Origin: Exiguobacterium indicum HHS 31
Lineage (GTDB): Bacteria; Bacillota; Bacilli; Exiguobacteriales; Exiguobacteriaceae
DNA length: 64,000 bases
Direction: 5' to 3'
Assembly: GCF_001939065.1 (NCBI RefSeq)
Contig: NZ_MPSZ01000004.1
Location: forward strand, 62,001-126,000
This document shows positions 62,215 through 64,000 of the stretch, in pieces; position 1 is the first letter of the stretch; each line of letters opens with the position of its first letter. Below the pieces are notes generated by a model. It was given only the letters and a program-made list of their open reading frames with translations. It ran no database searches and was not told where the DNA came from. Position numbers and translations under genes: made by a program.

Positions 62215-62233
62215 AAATCTTAATAAATCTTAA
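62215..62233 (-). promoter_or_regulatory. PhoP-like tandem repeat upstream of ykaA-pit
   Basis: On the minus strand TTAAGA-N4-TTAAGA, with a further TTTACA downstream next to a TACAAT -10-like element. The hexamers resemble the Bacillus PhoP box TTHAYA but with G in the fifth position and a 10-bp period, so this is a weak match. Confidence 0.3.
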
Positions 62234-62314
62234 TACGTAAGTGATTGTAGATTTAATAAATTGTCTGACAATGGTAAAAGTGAAGTGTACTTGATTGAAA
62301 TGAGTTGGATTACG

Positions 62315-62349
62315 TTGTGATTGCAAGAGGTTGTCTTGTGATTGTAAGA
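62315..62349 (+). promoter_or_regulatory. Paired direct repeats upstream of cbpA
   Basis: TTGTGATTGCAAGA (62315-62328) and TTGTGATTGTAAGA (62336-62349) are 21 bp apart, two helical turns, about 100 bp before the CBS gene. They may bind a regulator as tandem half-sites. Confidence 0.35.
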
Positions 62350-62447
62350 ATAAAAGCGCATCAGAAGTGGGAAAAGAGGATATGGCGCATGAAAATCGAA
62401 TGATATGATTAAGTCTGCGTAATTAGGTAAAAGAGGAGGATTTTATT

Positions 62448-63086
62448 ATGCTCGTACAAAGTTTATGTATTCCGAAGCATCAATGTGTCACGATTTCCGA
62501 GACAGCGACGATTCGTGAAGCACTCGACACACTTGAAAAAACCGGATACCGCTGTGTCCCGGTCCTTGACCAATCAGGACAGGACTTTAAAGGGAACATC
62601 TATAAGATGCACATCTATCGGCATGGGATGAATGGTGGCAGCTTAGACGACAACGTCATGTCGCTGATTAAGAATACATCCAAATACATCTATACAGGAA
62701 GTAATTTCTTTGAAGTCTTCTTCTCAATCAAGGAATTACCGTATATCGCGGTCTTAAATGATGACGGTCATTTCTTCGGTATCCTGCCACACGGAAAAAT
62801 GCTTGGAATGCTTGAAGAAGCATGGAACCGTGATTCTGGAAGTTACGTCCTGACAGTAGCCCTAAGTGAACAAAAAGGGGCACTTGAGAAGATCTCGAAG
62901 ATCGTCAACAAATATTCAACGGTCGCGAGTCTGATGACACTCGATGCGAAGAGTAGCGTCATGCGTCGTGTATTGATTACATTACCGACGGATTGTGACG
63001 AGAAGACAAAGAAAAAAATCGTTAAGAAACTTGACGATAAGGGACTTCGAGTCGTTGCTGTCGAAGATTTAGCCGTTCGTGTATAA
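62448..63086 (+). CDS. cbpA: CBS-ACT domain protein, CbpA-like c-di-AMP-binding candidate
   Basis: 212 residues: a CBS pair (about 1-130) with IREALDTLEKTGYRCVPVLDQSGQDFKGNIYKMHIYRHG and a second motif IKELPYIAVLNDDGHFFGILPHGKML, followed by an ACT-like domain (LTVALSEQKGALEKISKIVNKYSTVASLMTLDA). This combination is the layout of the Listeria cyclic di-AMP-binding protein CbpA by recall; CBS pairs of this kind bind adenine nucleotides. It starts behind AGAGGAGG and ends at a terminator. Direct repeats lie upstream. Confidence 0.82.
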   Translation: MLVQSLCIPKHQCVTISETATIREALDTLEKTGYRCVPVLDQSGQDFKGNIYKMHIYRHGMNGGSLDDNVMSLIKNTSKYIYTGSNFFEVFFSIKELPYIAVLNDDGHFFGILPHGKMLGMLEEAWNRDSGSYVLTVALSEQKGALEKISKIVNKYSTVASLMTLDAKSSVMRRVLITLPTDCDEKTKKKIVKKLDDKGLRVVAVEDLAVRV

Positions 63087-63097
63087 TGGACCCGCAC

Positions 63098-63125
63098 AAG
63101 ACCAGTTCATGACTGGTCTTTTTTT
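63098..63125 (+). terminator. Terminator after cbpA
   Basis: AAGACCAGT / ACTGGTCTT with a TCATG loop, followed by T7. Confidence 0.88.
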
Positions 63126-63143
63126 GAGGGAAAGGAAGGATAG

Positions 63144-63917
63144 ATGATGAAACTATTAATAGTAGGAGCCGGTGCGATGAGTGAGGCACTCGTTCAAGGA
63201 TGGGTCGCTTCTGGATTTGCACGAGAAGATATCACGATGACGAATCGGAGTGGCGGGATACGCTTGACAGAAGTCGCAGCGCGACACGGCGTTCAAACGG
63301 TCGAGCAGGAGGACGTCTCCTTATACGATCTCGTCATGCTGGGCATGCAACCCGATGGTGTACTCGACTATGTAGCGAATCAACAATGGACGAATCAGAC
63401 GATCGTTTCGATTGCTGCACATATTACACCATATGAAATCGAACAGTTGGCAAAACGTCCGACAGTTGCTGCCATGCCAAATACCCCAGTCGCACACCGT
63501 TTAGGAATGACTGGACTATGGTTCGGCTCACGCGTGAATGAAGAGATCCGAAGTGTAGTCGAGGCATTATTTGGACGTGTCGGAGAAATTGCGGAAGCAA
63601 ATGAATCGACGATGCCTGCATTCATGGCGGCAGCTGGATGTAGTCCTGCTTTCTTCTATGAAGTCGTAGCTGGTATGGTGCCGGTTTTGACGGATGCTGG
63701 TTTTGAAGAAGGAAATGCACGTCGAATCGTTGCTCAAGCGATGAAAGGTTCAGCTGAAATTCTCATGCGCTCCGACGCAAGTACGGATCGTCTGATTGCC
63801 GATGTTGCGGCACCTGGTGGACCGACGGATCGTGGCGTCCAAGTGCTACGAGAGCGTCACTTATTCGATACGATGCAAGCGGCACTACGAGAGAGTTCAC
63901 GCGAAGCAGACGAATAA
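63144..63917 (+). CDS. proC: Pyrroline-5-carboxylate reductase
   Basis: 257 residues. Rossmann motif LLIVGAGAMSEALVQGW (residues 4-20), NADP loop TNRSG, conserved VAAMPNTPVAHRLGMTGLW near residue 108, and the C-terminal dimer domain GCSPAFFYEVV and DVAAPGGPTDRGVQVLRE. It makes proline from pyrroline-5-carboxylate with NADPH. GGAAGGA precedes a double ATG; either could start. It follows a terminator and is followed by a repeat at 63931, so it appears monocistronic. Confidence 0.93.
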   Translation: MMKLLIVGAGAMSEALVQGWVASGFAREDITMTNRSGGIRLTEVAARHGVQTVEQEDVSLYDLVMLGMQPDGVLDYVANQQWTNQTIVSIAAHITPYEIEQLAKRPTVAAMPNTPVAHRLGMTGLWFGSRVNEEIRSVVEALFGRVGEIAEANESTMPAFMAAAGCSPAFFYEVVAGMVPVLTDAGFEEGNARRIVAQAMKGSAEILMRSDASTDRLIADVAAPGGPTDRGVQVLRERHLFDTMQAALRESSREADE

Positions 63918-63930
63918 TGGATTCAAAAGA

Positions 63931-64000
63931 GGCTGACTCAAAAAGAATGACGCGTCTTTTCACGTCCTTATCTTTGTAGAGACTGACATTTGAGTCAGTC
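63931..64000. repeat. Second copy of the dispersed GACTCAAA-GACGCGTC repeat
   Basis: Begins GGCTGACTCAAAAAG, continues AATGACGCGTCTTTTCACG, and ends TTTGAGTCAGTC at the window edge; the two ends are 12-bp inverted repeats with one mismatch. The first half matches 55570-55605. It may also serve as the proC terminator, but the right flank is not visible. Confidence 0.7.

Larger units (their letters stand above)
62107..62447. other. Divergent spacer between ykaA and cbpA
   Basis: About 340 bp without a gene. It holds tandem AAATCTTAAT repeats (62215-62233), an ATTGTC-T-GACAAT palindrome near 62257-62271, and paired TTGTGATTG-Y-AAGA direct repeats (62315-62349). Confidence 0.6.

Overview
The window looks like chromosomal DNA from a low-to-moderate GC Gram-positive bacterium, most probably Exiguobacterium (Bacillota). 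The genus is an inference from gene content: the bacillithiol gene bshB2 with yojF, the ABC-F pair YkpA/YfmM, WxL surface proteins, a PTS sucrose operon with an RNA antiterminator, a preQ1-controlled queCDEF operon, and strong AGGAGG ribosome binding sites with frequent TTG/GTG starts. No rRNA, tRNA, CRISPR array, phage or insertion-sequence transposase was seen.

Layout. 1-3.9 kb: 5' part of a PhoX-like protein, a NUDIX hydrolase, the ABC-F ATPase YkpA, and a 34-residue membrane peptide overlapping an SPFH/prohibitin gene. 4.1-7.4 kb: a three-gene WxL cell-surface locus with a 39-bp tandem repeat. 7.4-11.1 kb: pepT, a medium-chain reductase and an RlmI-like methyltransferase headed by three DnaA boxes. 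11.2-14.8 kb: an AT-rich island with a MutT-type NUDIX gene convergent with a 1054-residue PLD-SF2 helicase-DUF3427 protein, a probable defence or repair module. 14.9-18.3 kb: OsmC, two aldo/keto reductases, a cupin and a divergent quinol-monooxygenase-like gene around a palindromic operator. 18.5-25.5 kb: a YfcC-type carrier, a DUF1028 Ntn-hydrolase, a beta-helix protein, membrane proteins and YhdH. 25.6-31.8 kb: secreted M4 and M6 metalloproteases around a GyrI-like protein and an HD-GYP protein. 32.1-35.1 kb: cold-shock protein, a ring-cleaving dioxygenase behind a MhqR-like palindrome, DUF3817, and a DEAD-box helicase behind a four-box DnaA cluster.

35.2-39.4 kb is a redox locus: DUF2231 membrane protein, a histidine kinase/response regulator pair, and a divergent operon of an acidic anchored protein, ApbE flavin transferase and a ferric-reductase-like membrane protein. 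The same 16-17 bp repeat lies before DUF2231, between the two-component genes and the ApbE operon, and upstream of the PhoX-like gene. 39.4-48.8 kb: hydrolases, YfmM, a lipoprotein/glutathionylspermidine-synthase-like/atypical SDR operon, a peptide transporter and a nucleobase permease. 48.9-52.4 kb: a sucrose operon (cre, RAT antiterminator, PTS EIIBC, SacT-like antiterminator apparently starting at CTG, fructokinase). 52.4-55.5 kb: an EEP hydrolase, a second PTS EIIBC with three LacI/CcpA-type sites, and an XRE regulator. 55.5-55.95 kb: a non-coding repeat block. 55.9-64 kb: queCDEF, bshB2-yojF, pyridoxine/HMP kinase, ykaA-pit, a CbpA-like c-di-AMP-binding candidate, proC, and a repeat related to the one at 55.57 kb.

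Three electrophile/quinone-response gene sets (15-18 kb, 23.5 kb, 32.4 kb) and the 35-39 kb redox cluster suggest that redox stress handling is a recurring theme. All functions come from reading motifs and recalled families; no database search was run.
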